DNA of 64,000 nucleotides from Blattamonas nauphoetae (lineage: Eukaryota > Preaxostyla > Oxymonadida). This document shows positions 55,200-64,000 of the stretch, piece by piece (the first letter of the stretch is position 1; the number at the start of each line of letters is the position of its first letter). The stretch lies in the NCBI GenBank assembly GCA_033064195.1, contig JARBJD010000210.1, forward strand, positions 1 to 64,000, in the 5' to 3' direction. The notes under the pieces are model-generated. The model had not been told where the DNA came from, ran no database searches, and saw only the letters and a list, made by a program, of their open reading frames with translations. A program made the position numbers and the translations under genes.

Positions 55200-55910
55200 A
55201 TAACACAACCATCATCTTTTGGCATCAACGCCACAACATCATCTCAACAGTCAATGCTGGGATGCACTTCACAACATACTGCCCTCTGGCCTCCGAATGG
55301 CATCAACGCCGTGGATGGCAGAGGAGGAAGGTGCGGCCCTCGTTGGAGAGGGATATTGGCCGATGCAATTCAGAATGCCCGTGTTGTAGTAGATATCAGG
55401 GGAGAGAGATAGAAAAGAGGAGTCATCGGACATCTCTAGGATGTCGTCAACCACAATAGACACAACAAAGTCAAACCTCATATCACAAACCACAATTTAT
55501 GGCATCAACGCCACATCTACCATTCAAAACAAGTGGTTGGATACATTTCATATCATCCTGCCCTCTGACCTTCAAAGGCATCAACGCCGCAGATGGCAGA
55601 GGAGAATGTCGCTTCCCTCGTCATAGAGGGATAATGGTCAACGCAATTGGTACAGAGTATATTGAAGGAGATATCAGGGAATGGAGTTCAGTCTCCATCT
55701 TCATTCATTGCGAAAGGCTGTGTCAGCCACATCATACAAAGTTTTTGCTATGAGTCGACGATGTTGGAGGAACATGGGTCAGCAGGGTTCTTCTCGATCA
55801 CCCTCCGCCAACTGAAAGGACAGTTTTTTCCGACATTTCACAACATTGCGTCCTCTCGCCTCCGATTGGCATCGACGTCACAGGTGGCAGAGGAGGATGA
55901 CAGGAAAGGA
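55200..55910 (+). repeat. Degenerate ~280-bp tandem repeats
   Basis: The block ggcatcaacgccgNNgatgg, then cagagga, recurs near 55303, 55577 and, more worn, 55868. Each is preceded by a catcctgccctctg-like stretch, giving periods of about 275-290 bp. No gene is supported here. Confidence 0.75.
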
Positions 55911-55914
55911 ACTA

Positions 55915-56810
55915 GTGACAGGTGAAACTAACGATGTTTCGCTGTCAGTTGGTTCGTCAGTGAAGCACATTGTTTCGATGAAGTTCAGAGTTTTAGACGA
56001 TGCGTGGATGGGGTCAGCATTGCTGTATCCTTGGTCAGATGCTGAACTGTCGTATGGAGTGGAATACAATGCGACTGAGTTCTCTCAAACAGTCTCGTCG
56101 ACGACAGCCACTCACTTCTCCGAAGCCAATCTCGAAAAGATCATGGCAGAACCGCCTCGTCTGACCACTCCGAATCCGTTTGTTGAATATTCGGATCAGG
56201 ACAAGAAAGGAGTTGTGTCGCTGTCTGGGATTGGTCTCTCTGAGGAGTACACAGTGAGGATGACTCAGTCGAAAGGATTGTCTGGGACTGAGACGATGAG
56301 TGTGTCATTCGATTCGTCTGGGAATGGAAGAATCAATGGAGTTCTTTATGGCACAGCTGGAGTTGGTGAACTTGGACTGAAATATGTCACGATTTATGAA
56401 GTGAGTGGGATGATGAATTCTTCATCGAAACCAGTTCATTTTGAGTCTGACCTTGTGTTTGAAACGATTGCTGAACTATCGCGTCTAACCAAGGTGAATC
56501 AACCCACTGTTGGATTTGTTGGACATCGCATGGTTACTGGAGAGTATTCTGTGTCACTGGAGAATATGGCAGACGATGACATCATCGACGGGAACGGACT
56601 GGAGACTATCCTTCGTGGATGCAGCATGATCCTCGGAATATGGAGTGCCGATATTGGTTTCGGCGTAGAGCAAAGTTGCTCTTGGACTTTCGGGTTTATT
56701 TTGACGGAGACGAAGAGGGCAGTGCACGATCCAGTTGGAGAACAGGAAAACGGCGAAGAGTCCATCCTCATCAACGAGGTGATGACTCCCAAGACTCACT
56801 CTTCGTAGCT
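55915..56810 (+). pseudogene. Displaced fragment of a surface Ig-domain protein gene
   Basis: The open frame from about 55915 encodes Ig-like beta domains in the style of the giant surface proteins (LSVGSSVKHIVSMKFRVLDD, VEYNATEFSQTV, GTAGVGELGLKYVTIYEVSG). It lacks a signal peptide, membrane span and kinase-like part, and the last ~70 codons (after ~56600) look like a frame change into unrelated sequence. It ends at the 45-bp inverted repeat. This is best read as a gene piece captured between the repeats. Confidence 0.7.
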
Positions 56811-56839
56811 CGGCTGAATCAGATCACTGCAGAGTGATC
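56795..56839 (-). repeat. 45-bp inverted repeat, right
   Basis: Perfect inverted partner of 53437-53481; its end overlaps the first bases of the 253-bp MITE at 56837. Confidence 0.88.
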
Positions 56840-57089
56840 GAAGATTTAGCAGAGCGAAGAAGAGTGACCACCCTCCCACCCGACAAGGAATGGTTTCAGT
56901 TGATGTGGAGTGTCTTCGCTCTGCCCTTTGGTTTTTGGTTTTGTTATTCTTTTCGACGTGATTAGACCTTGATTCGGCATGTACTCTTCTCCCTTTTCTA
57001 TATGAGTCTCCCAAGGGTCTAACCCATTGTTGTGTTCGACTCACTTCAGAGATTGATCTCACTCTTCTTCGCTCTGCTAAATCTTCGAT
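56837..57089. mobile_element. 253-bp MITE-like element with 31-bp inverted ends
   Basis: The ends at 56837-56867 and 57059-57089 are perfect inverted repeats starting atcgaagatttagcagagc. The interior includes the sequence gagtcgaacacaacaatggg (minus strand) that also occurs at 54019, so it shares sequence with the left side of the repeat-bounded segment. No clear target duplication was found. Confidence 0.75.
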
Positions 57090-57387
57090 GAGGAGGAGAA
57101 ATGTGAAGAGAGGGGGTGATGCATTGAACCGCATGTTCGACTCAATCGAATGTAAATCCACGTGTGTTCTGGAATCTCTCTTCATCTCGTTGTGCCCGTT
57201 CAGACTGCAGACACGACGATGGCGGGAGTGGCGGCGAAGGAGAGTGTGTCTGGCGACAGAGAATCCGAATCGTTCCGGCAAACTACACCATGAAGTGACG
57301 CCAGAGTCGACAAATATCACACAAAAACAGTGTTTGCTGTCCACGAGGAGCCAGACACTGTTCAAAACCTTGGTTGGTGATTGTCGG

Positions 57388-58467
57388 TTACAATTCCGGT
57401 TTCGGAAGGTTCATGCCCTGCACGTTGTTTAGAATGATCGTGTTGGCAACAGTCCATCTTCCTTTGGATCTGACTTGGTCGTTTCGCAGCTTTTCCTCGA
57501 TTGCATCTTCCATGCCCTCCATTCTCAACATTCGATAAATTTTCTTCCACATCTGTCTCACATCTCCTTGTGTTGCGTTCCACTCCCGCTGGGTCTTGTT
57601 CATTAAAACCAGAAAACACCAGATTGAGTGATCTTTCACGAAGTACGTCAGACAACTGGGGATCGTGAGGAAGACGGGCATAGAAACGACGACATCCATT
57701 GTAGGTTGATAATAAGGAGATATTCCGAGGAGTCTGGCGAGGAGTGTCAGAAAATACCAGGATAGCTCACCATCGACGATCGAAAAGCGGTTCACGCATA
57801 AATGGCGAATATACTTCTCCGAAGGCACGATAACTTGCTTCAAGACCGTCTCGTAAACACCTTGTTGTGCATTGTCACCTTCAATTTCGAGATTTGCTTG
57901 TGCACCCGGAGTGGCCAGCCAGAGAAATCGGTTGATGATTTCCATGACGTACATGTGGAAATCGACTCTTTCAGTGAATGGTAGAGACTGTGGATTGAGA
58001 GTGTTCATGAGTTGAGAGACCAGATCAGCTGTGACGAGAGCAAGTCGGACTTTTGATGAACAATAAATTATCAGTTCTCGCAGCATCTTCATCGCTGAGA
58101 CAGTGATGACTTGACTGGCTGAAGAAAGGAGTACCACAATGGACTGGACGAAGTGTGTTGAGGATTCATCAATCATTCGCCCAAAGCTGCGGACAAAAGT
58201 TACTGAAGATTTGTGATTCTCTGGAATCACAGAGTCCAGAAACTTCACAGCCTTGGCCTCCAGAGAGACATCAAGTGCAGCCTGCAACTTCACAGTCGCT
58301 ACGAGAGACCGAAAGACAACGGCAATTTCATCGTCAGAGAATCGTTTGCTCCTTCTCCAATTTACGAGAGAAGCAGAGCAATCTGGAGAAGATGAAAAGC
58401 AGTGGGAAGAGATACCACGATCAGGAGAATCAGTGGAGCTGGACGCATACGCAGATGATGTCGTCAT
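57388..58467 (-). CDS. Helical-repeat (ARM/HEAT-like) family protein, 359 aa
   Basis: An open gene without visible introns. ATG 58467 is chosen because the upstream codon opening the frame (58491) is GTG and the pseudogene paralogue aligns from this Met. A Ser-rich N-terminus is followed by alternating amphipathic helices (LEAKAVKFLDSV, FVQSIVVLLSSASQV, AMKMLRELIIYCSSKVRLAL, LVSQLMNTLNPQSLPF, YVMEIINRFLWLA), then a conserved C-terminal part with YFVKDHSIWCFLVLMNKTQ, MWKKIYRMLRMEGMEDAIEEK and QGMNLP. I recall this as a large family in oxymonad genomes, without a known function. A broken copy lies at 51157-51790. The fold call rests on helix pattern only. Confidence 0.8.
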   Translation of the reverse strand: MTTSSAYASSSTDSPDRGISSHCFSSSPDCSASLVNWRRSKRFSDDEIAVVFRSLVATVKLQAALDVSLEAKAVKFLDSVIPENHKSSVTFVRSFGRMIDESSTHFVQSIVVLLSSASQVITVSAMKMLRELIIYCSSKVRLALVTADLVSQLMNTLNPQSLPFTERVDFHMYVMEIINRFLWLATPGAQANLEIEGDNAQQGVYETVLKQVIVPSEKYIRHLCVNRFSIVDGELSWYFLTLLARLLGISPYYQPTMDVVVSMPVFLTIPSCLTYFVKDHSIWCFLVLMNKTQREWNATQGDVRQMWKKIYRMLRMEGMEDAIEEKLRNDQVRSKGRWTVANTIILNNVQGMNLPKPEL

Positions 58468-58539
58468 TCCGACGAATTCGACAAAAATCACTCGTTATGG
58501 GTCAGAAAACAGAATGTGTGAAACAACGATAGTCAGATG

Positions 58540-59357
58540 ATATATTTGGCCAAAAGGAAGAATGAAACATCACATCATCATGTGTGAGAGAATCGATGAA
58601 TCAAGAAGCTGTTGGCACGGAAAACAAGAAATTGACTTAAAGAAGTCGATCCAAACAATGAAACAAAGGCGAGACAGTTGTTTCTGGCATCGCTGATGTG
58701 GATATCTTTGTTTCGCTCTGTGGAAGGACACAACAAGAAGACTCCTGTCAGACTGACGAAAACATGCCTCTTCATCAGCAGAAAAGACGACGAGACGATC
58801 AAGTTCAGTCAACTCGTTCCAAACACAATACCATCACTGACGAAGGACGAGGCGTCTGGATGAAGAGTGGCCACTCAAATGTCCTCCGCATCGTGTTCTG
58901 GCTGCATTCTGGCGAAGAGTGGGGAAAGGTCGTTGTCACCACATCGGTCACGCACGCAACGGTTCTGCTCCATTCGCCCACTTCTTTTCTCCCGTTTTGA
59001 GGTTTCGTCTGAGCATCCATCATTCCTCCACCACATCCACAATCAACCACTCATCCCAAACCAAACAGAGGCAACTTGTGATTGCACCAAAGACGGGCAG
59101 CGAGTGAACGGACACCATCGTCGGATGAGGAGAGCGGCAGACAACGACGTTCAGAGCAACCATTTCTCGCATTCCCTGGATTCCTGTGCGTCAGTGATGG
59201 AAAAGCGGTGTTCGGACAGGTGCAGACAACGGCTCTGATGGAACCAGAACGTGTTCCAAGAAAAGTCCAGGAATCGTCTGTCGTTCAACAGTTTGTTCAT
59301 TTTCGACATTTTCAAGTTTATCCACAGTTGTCAGCCTGGCCAGTGGAGTGGTGTTGG
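58540..59357. other. Possible 5' pieces of an unassigned host gene
   Basis: Plus-strand frames at 58698-59000 (GVWMKSGHSNVLRIVFWLHS, then GEEWGKVVVTTS) and 59082-59240 look compositionally like coding sequence but do not connect into one frame. No family is recognised. Confidence 0.25.
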
Positions 59358-59405
59358 GATGTCGCAAGCTCCATCCACAACCAAACCGGGCCATCAACAT
59401 ACGAG
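59358..59405 (+). repeat. 48-bp inverted repeat, left
   Basis: Perfect inverted partner of 63543-63590 (starts gatgtcgcaagctccatcc). The pair encloses 4.1 kb of decayed sequence. Confidence 0.88.
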
Positions 59406-62400
59406 AGAGTGCCGTGAATAAATAAGGGGCTGGCCTCGATCAAACATGTGCAAAACAGAAAAGCACACACCTCCTCGTCTGAATCGGCGAACTATGTTGG
59501 CATAAATCACAAAACTCTCAGCGTAATCCTTTCTCAAGCAGTTTTAGACAAGATTTGACACTCATCACTCAACACGATTATCGTAACTTTTTCTCCAATC
59601 GCGGTCTCAAATTCAAAAACAATGGCGTTAATCTCGAGGGCAAGTTGCAGAGATCGATCTCCCGGCTTATGAAATCTATATCCTAGCCATCGGACCTTGC
59701 CAAAGAGGAAATGCTTATTGAACCGTACGTGTTCAACTCCAGTGGACGAAGACAGTCTATCCACGCAGTACCGTCATGAATGTTCCTTGGAGGCTTCCTT
59801 ATCAGCCAGTGCAAGTTAAGTGGACAATCAAGATAATACAATAGAACAGTTCACAACTTCGAATCTCAACGTGGGCAACCAACAAAACAGACGAGGAGGT
59901 GGAAATCGTTGGAGCTAATGATCATATATAGCTCTAAATAGTAAGGGACTGACAGTTGTTGTCGGAAGCGTCGATGAATACGTTATGGATATCGATGGCA
60001 AAATTCTTCGATCCAGAACAAGTGCTCCAAAGCACCAACCATGCAGATTATTCCGGAATAGGCAAACTCGAAATCAAAGAACATTATAGTTCAGCCTTCG
60101 CAGCGATCCCGCTCATTGATTCAGGCGGCTTGGCTCACCCGAATGGGCCATCTCGATGAATCGTGTGAACCCTACAATCCATGTTAATCAACAGAATCCC
60201 GATACTGGAATATCTTTGCGGGGTTTTAGCGGCATCTAAATCAACTCAGGTCGATCATTCGGACAGGGTGGCCCAACCTCCGATGATGACGGCAAATATC
60301 ACTCTTTTGCGGGTGGAGAAGGGAGATTTTCGTTCAACTTCGAGATTAGATGGGATTCAACGGGAACAACTATAACAAAGCTCCCAGCAATAGCTCTCCT
60401 ACGACATATTACACCCATCAGACGAAACGCCACCCAGTGTCAGGGAATTCATCACAACAGGAATATTATGCCAGAATTTCGAGGATCTTAGCACCTACAA
60501 TATTAATCAACCTCAGCGACTCCCTTGTTGTCGATCACAAGGTCAAACGATCGATGCAGACTGTCGAACGTCCGTCCCACTTTTCTAAGGATGACTTCAT
60601 AAAAACAAAAGACAGGACCACTATTCATGACCCAAGATTCATCCATTACTCTACTCACTCAAAGTAAATCGTGCGCAGCTGGGATTCGTGACTACCCAAC
60701 CGATCTCACCAGGAAGGATGTTCTCTCGTGTCTGTCGAACTCGTCAGCTCAAATAGCTTCCGATCATCCTTTGGGACAGTATACATGCAGATTAAGAGAA
60801 GACAGGACGTGTGGTATTTCGTTTTCCTTCCAGCCTGGCAGTTCTCTGTGATCGATTGAATGCCCTCATATTTTCTACGTCGGCGACGTCCGGACAAGTG
60901 TCTTTTCCCATCTGTCCAGTGGATTGGACATGGTGCATTACTGATACAACGTTATTTCTTGTCGGGAAACAACATTGGACGACGAAGCTGATCGAGAGCG
61001 GACACACCACAGGAGGACCGCACCGAAGTTGTGGAGAAGAATGTCCAATGGATGATACGAATGAAAATCGTTGTAAACTTCCTTCATCTTGACGTGAATT
61101 CTGAACTCCAGAACCAACAAACTGGAGAAAAAGTACTTCGTTGAAACACAAATGGTGTTCCTGTCGGCGCAGGAGGAACGATGATGATCAAGCTGTATCC
61201 CACTTTCCAAGTGATCTACGAACACAAAGACACAATCGAATCGTTCTCAAAACCAGAAATATTGAGAGGCTGTGTCAGTAAGTGTGATAAACACAAAGTA
61301 TCAAGGGGAAGAATTGACTGCTCATCTGAATTAATATCTGAAAAAGATCTGATCCATCCAACAATCAATTCAATTGCCCTTATTGAACGAAGGGATAAGA
61401 CAATTCTCGCAACTCATCATGATACTGAGGACAAGGATAGCCAAACGTGGAGACTTTTGACCAAATTGGGATGGAGTACGTTGTTTCAAGACATCTCGAT
61501 CTCCGAAGAATAAGGAACAGACAATACATTTTCCTTCCAAAGGTCGACTCGTTGTTCGCCTCAGAGTCTTGCTTCTTCAGAAAGAACAGGACCGATGGTT
61601 GACACAGGTCACTGGGTGAGCTGTCAGAGTCTTGACCATCCCCTTCACGCACTCAGTGGTAAAGACAAAGATTGATTCATAATTCTTAATCGATCCAACA
61701 CGAATGGGAGAGCGATACTCGCTGGCTGGAACGAGGCTGACATCATCAACACGAACACTCGGAATTTAAACCAACGGGTGATCTAACTCATCTCTGAGTA
61801 TTCTGAATGTCTTTGACTCTTCAATTTGGAGATTGGGAGCGATAGGTCGGTCCTCTTGAATCGAACTCCTGTGAACCTCTCTGCGCGTAACGTTCACAAT
61901 CATCTCATCCATCATAATGTACAGGACGATTGAGGTGGGAAGAAAGCAGGGCACAGAATGATCATCGTCTCTCGCGAATCAAAGTTATCTCTCCACCACA
62001 ATAGTGACTTGTCTCCACTCTTCGCATCGACTAATTATCTAGCAAGGGAATGGAGTGTAGAGTGCAGATAACGGGATTGACTCAAGATACTGGGGTCCAT
62101 CGAGTGTCAGATGGATGATTTCCTCCAGCCAACTGAAATCCATCTTCACCTCCCAACTGCGCTAGTGATTGCTGGAGACAATCAGAGAAGAATCCAGCTG
62201 GACCTCATCGTTCAAGAGCGTGAAGAGAATCGGAACTTGATGGGAAATATTGTTCCAATGGAGAGAACGGAAATCTTTGACTAAGAGGAACATGGCAGCG
62301 ATGTAGAATTGATTGAAAAGATAATCGTTGATCTGAATGATGCCCACACTGAATGTTCCATTCTGATAACGAGTCACGCGGATACAACTGACACGCCCAT

Positions 62401-63542
62401 ATCGGAGAGGATGTGTCTTTTGGAAAAATGAACCCCTTGATGAAGTAGTCGCTGTTCAGACAACGAATCGCCAGATTAAAGGGGGTGAACTCCAGGGTAA
62501 TGAAGATGCCATCAAACGAAAAAGAAACGGTGACACCATCATACCAGCAAACTTTTTCAGTGACTGCAACAGGTTCGACTGTGAGGAGGACATGTCAAAT
62601 CGCTGATAGAAAGAAGGAATCATTCAAGCACATTGTCCGAACACAACTGATGATAAGAGAAAGACACCATTCTGTGCAATTTGTCTCTCGGACTCTTGAC
62701 AGAGGAATAGACGGAAGTGAACGGGGAGTCTCAACAGGAGGGATTGATCACCGGGCGGATTGTGAGCAGCTATCGACATCTTGGAGCGAGCAAGGAGTGG
62801 GACAGGAATGACACATTTCTGGAAGAAGGGGATCGGCGATTGATGAGGGTGAAGAACGGAAAGGATAAGTGTGCGAGTTGGGGGACGTTGAATGAGGACA
62901 ACAGAACAAGCTGTTATTGTCAGTTTGTTCCCACGCCTTCACAACTGGAGGGAGGAAAACAGGGTATGTTTTTTTTTGGAGGGAGTCGGAGGGGAGTGTG
63001 AGTGGGAATAGGAGTTCATACGACCCACACATCGATCTGAGAGGCGATGATTGTTGATTCGATCCATTTGATGGAAATTCAGATGAAGGAAGGAGTGTTA
63101 GAAGGATGGATCACAATTAGATCAGGACGGAAGAAGAAGGAATTGTCATTCGTGGGTCGTCGGGTGATGGACAGAGGAGATCTCATCCTGACTTATCCCT
63201 TCTCGATTAGGAAAGCGAGAAGAGGACATCTGATATAGAGTGGAATCCAATGGTGTCATCAATGGGGAGCTGGGTCGCATGACAGTGTGATGGAAACAGA
63301 CATCTCCTTCAAGATCTTGAAGTTGTTTCCCATCACATTCAGAGGAAGAACTCAGCTTCCCTGATCTCTCATTGACATTCTCGATCATTCTTTCTTGAAC
63401 AGGTGGTATCAGCCTTTCAAAGGATACTCACGGCCTCAACAAACAGAAGAAAGAACCAGAACTTAAACACTGGTTCCCAGGGACATCTTCTTTCTTCTCA
63501 TTGTTTTTCTCTATCTTGTTCATTTAATAGATCCTTTCAACA
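59406..63542. other. Decayed coding sequence between 48-bp inverted repeats
   Basis: No intact gene. Protein-like pieces occur on both strands: minus 59534-59764 (FGKVRWLGYRFHKPGDRSLQ), plus 60130-60240 (MNRVNPTIHVNQQNPDTGIS), plus 61090-61500 (MMIKLYPTFQVIYE and after), minus 61766-61954, and minus 62160-62560 (FTPFNLAIRCLNSDYFIKG, then GIIQINDYLFNQFYIAAMF). None could be assigned. The region may be an old mobile element or a pseudogene cluster. I make no attempt to connect the pieces. Confidence 0.35.
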
Positions 63543-63590
63543 CTCGTATGTTGATGGCCCGGTTTGGTTGTGGATGGAGCTTGCGACATC
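63543..63590 (-). repeat. 48-bp inverted repeat, right
   Basis: Inverted partner of 59358-59405. Just beyond it, at 63600-63625, the motif aaccgggcNcatcaacgag recurs in worn form. Confidence 0.88.
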
Positions 63591-63855
63591 CTTTTACAAC
63601 AAACCGGGCACATCAACGAGTAGTCCTGATACACACCTGTGGTTGGCTCACTGTCAAGTGATCCTTTGTTTCACTTGACGGGTCGTTTTCGACCCTGTTC
63701 TCCCAGTTTTTGTTCCCTGTTAGGGATTTCTGGGTAAAAGCCAAATGGCAATACCTTTCTTTTTTCCCATCAACAGCCCTTCGGGGCAGAACCATCATTG
63801 TGTACGTTACGTTCCTTTGATGGGATTTTACTAACAGATAAAACTTATTTCGGCA

Positions 63856-63951
63856 TGTATGTACCCTGTAGGGGATCGGGAGACTGTAGGGGATTGGGAC
63901 CCTGTAGGGGGTGGAAAGGGACCCTGTAGGGGATGAAAGGAACCCTGTAGG
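63856..63951. mobile_element. Partial copy of the CCCTGTAGGGGAT MITE
   Basis: Starts atgtatgtaccctgtagggg like the element at 18128 and has at least five tgtagggg units; it is cut by the next element at 63952. Confidence 0.85.
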
Positions 63952-64000
63952 TAGGCTTGGCTGACCGGCACTGACTGGTCAGTTTTCACCGAAAAGTACT
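63952..64000. mobile_element. Start of another hAT MITE copy (cut by window edge)
   Basis: taggcttggctgaccggcac and the following bases match the first 50 bp of the 723-bp MITE at 15257 with few differences. It has inserted into the tgtagggg repeat array; the expected 8-bp duplication would be cctgtagg, which cannot be checked here. Confidence 0.85.

Noticed and set aside
1-64000. tRNA, rRNA or other structured RNA genes
   Set aside because: I scanned for cloverleaf-type and rRNA-like stretches by eye and found none that I could support.
1-64000. A bacterial origin of the window
   Set aside because: Spliced kinases, RasGAP, an AGC kinase and receptor-like proteins are eukaryotic, and there are no operons or ribosome binding sites.

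Overview
The window reads as nuclear DNA of a compact-genome protist. Genes sit on both strands with no operons. Several genes only make sense with short GT-AG introns (about 25 to 105 nt). TAA, TAG and TGA all appear as stops, and repeats and transposons are dense. The giant receptor-like surface proteins ending in a degenerate kinase domain, and the multi-copy helical-repeat family at 57.4-58.5 kb, fit my memory of oxymonad/Preaxostyla (Metamonada) genomes such as Blattamonas. That placement is inference from family resemblance, not from a search.

Layout. 1-11.2 kb: a decayed virus-like element (capsid-like genes and an S74-type fibre gene) split by a 6,637-bp hAT transposon at 3741-10377 with 11-bp terminal inverted repeats and a perfect 8-bp target duplication. 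The hAT carries a possibly complete transposase and about 4 kb of apparently captured host-gene sequence. 11.2-16 kb: gene-poor, with a diverged ~280-bp tandem duplication, a pogo/Tigger-like transposase relic and a 723-bp hAT MITE. 16.1-19.6 kb: a multi-exon pseudokinase whose frame continues, across a 624-bp MITE, into a C-terminal zinc-finger region. 19.7-38.3 kb: a tandem array of surface receptor pseudokinase genes on the minus strand: one intact 3,430-aa gene, one paralogue with a single in-frame TGA, and one 5' stub. The large gene exceeds its sister by almost exactly three 421-aa units, which are nearly identical to one another. 38.5-51.8 kb: an alpha/beta hydrolase, a 1,554-bp foldback element with ~485-bp arms and TA duplication, a Greatwall/MAST-like AGC kinase, then a RasGAP gene (NF1-like) flanked by ~1-kb inverted repeats. 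51.1-58.5 kb: two copies of a helical-repeat family (one broken, one whole), a coiled-coil gene, and a repeat-bounded 3.4-kb segment with an unclassified Gag-like reading frame and a stray piece of surface-protein gene. 58.5-64 kb: mostly decayed sequence between 48-bp inverted repeats, ending in the start of another copy of the hAT MITE.

The host genes suggest surface sensing (receptor pseudokinases) and signalling (AGC kinase, RasGAP, pseudokinase), but nothing in the sequence proves that they act in one pathway. The rest of the window is transposon activity: nested insertions, captured gene fragments, inverted duplications and homogenised tandem domains.
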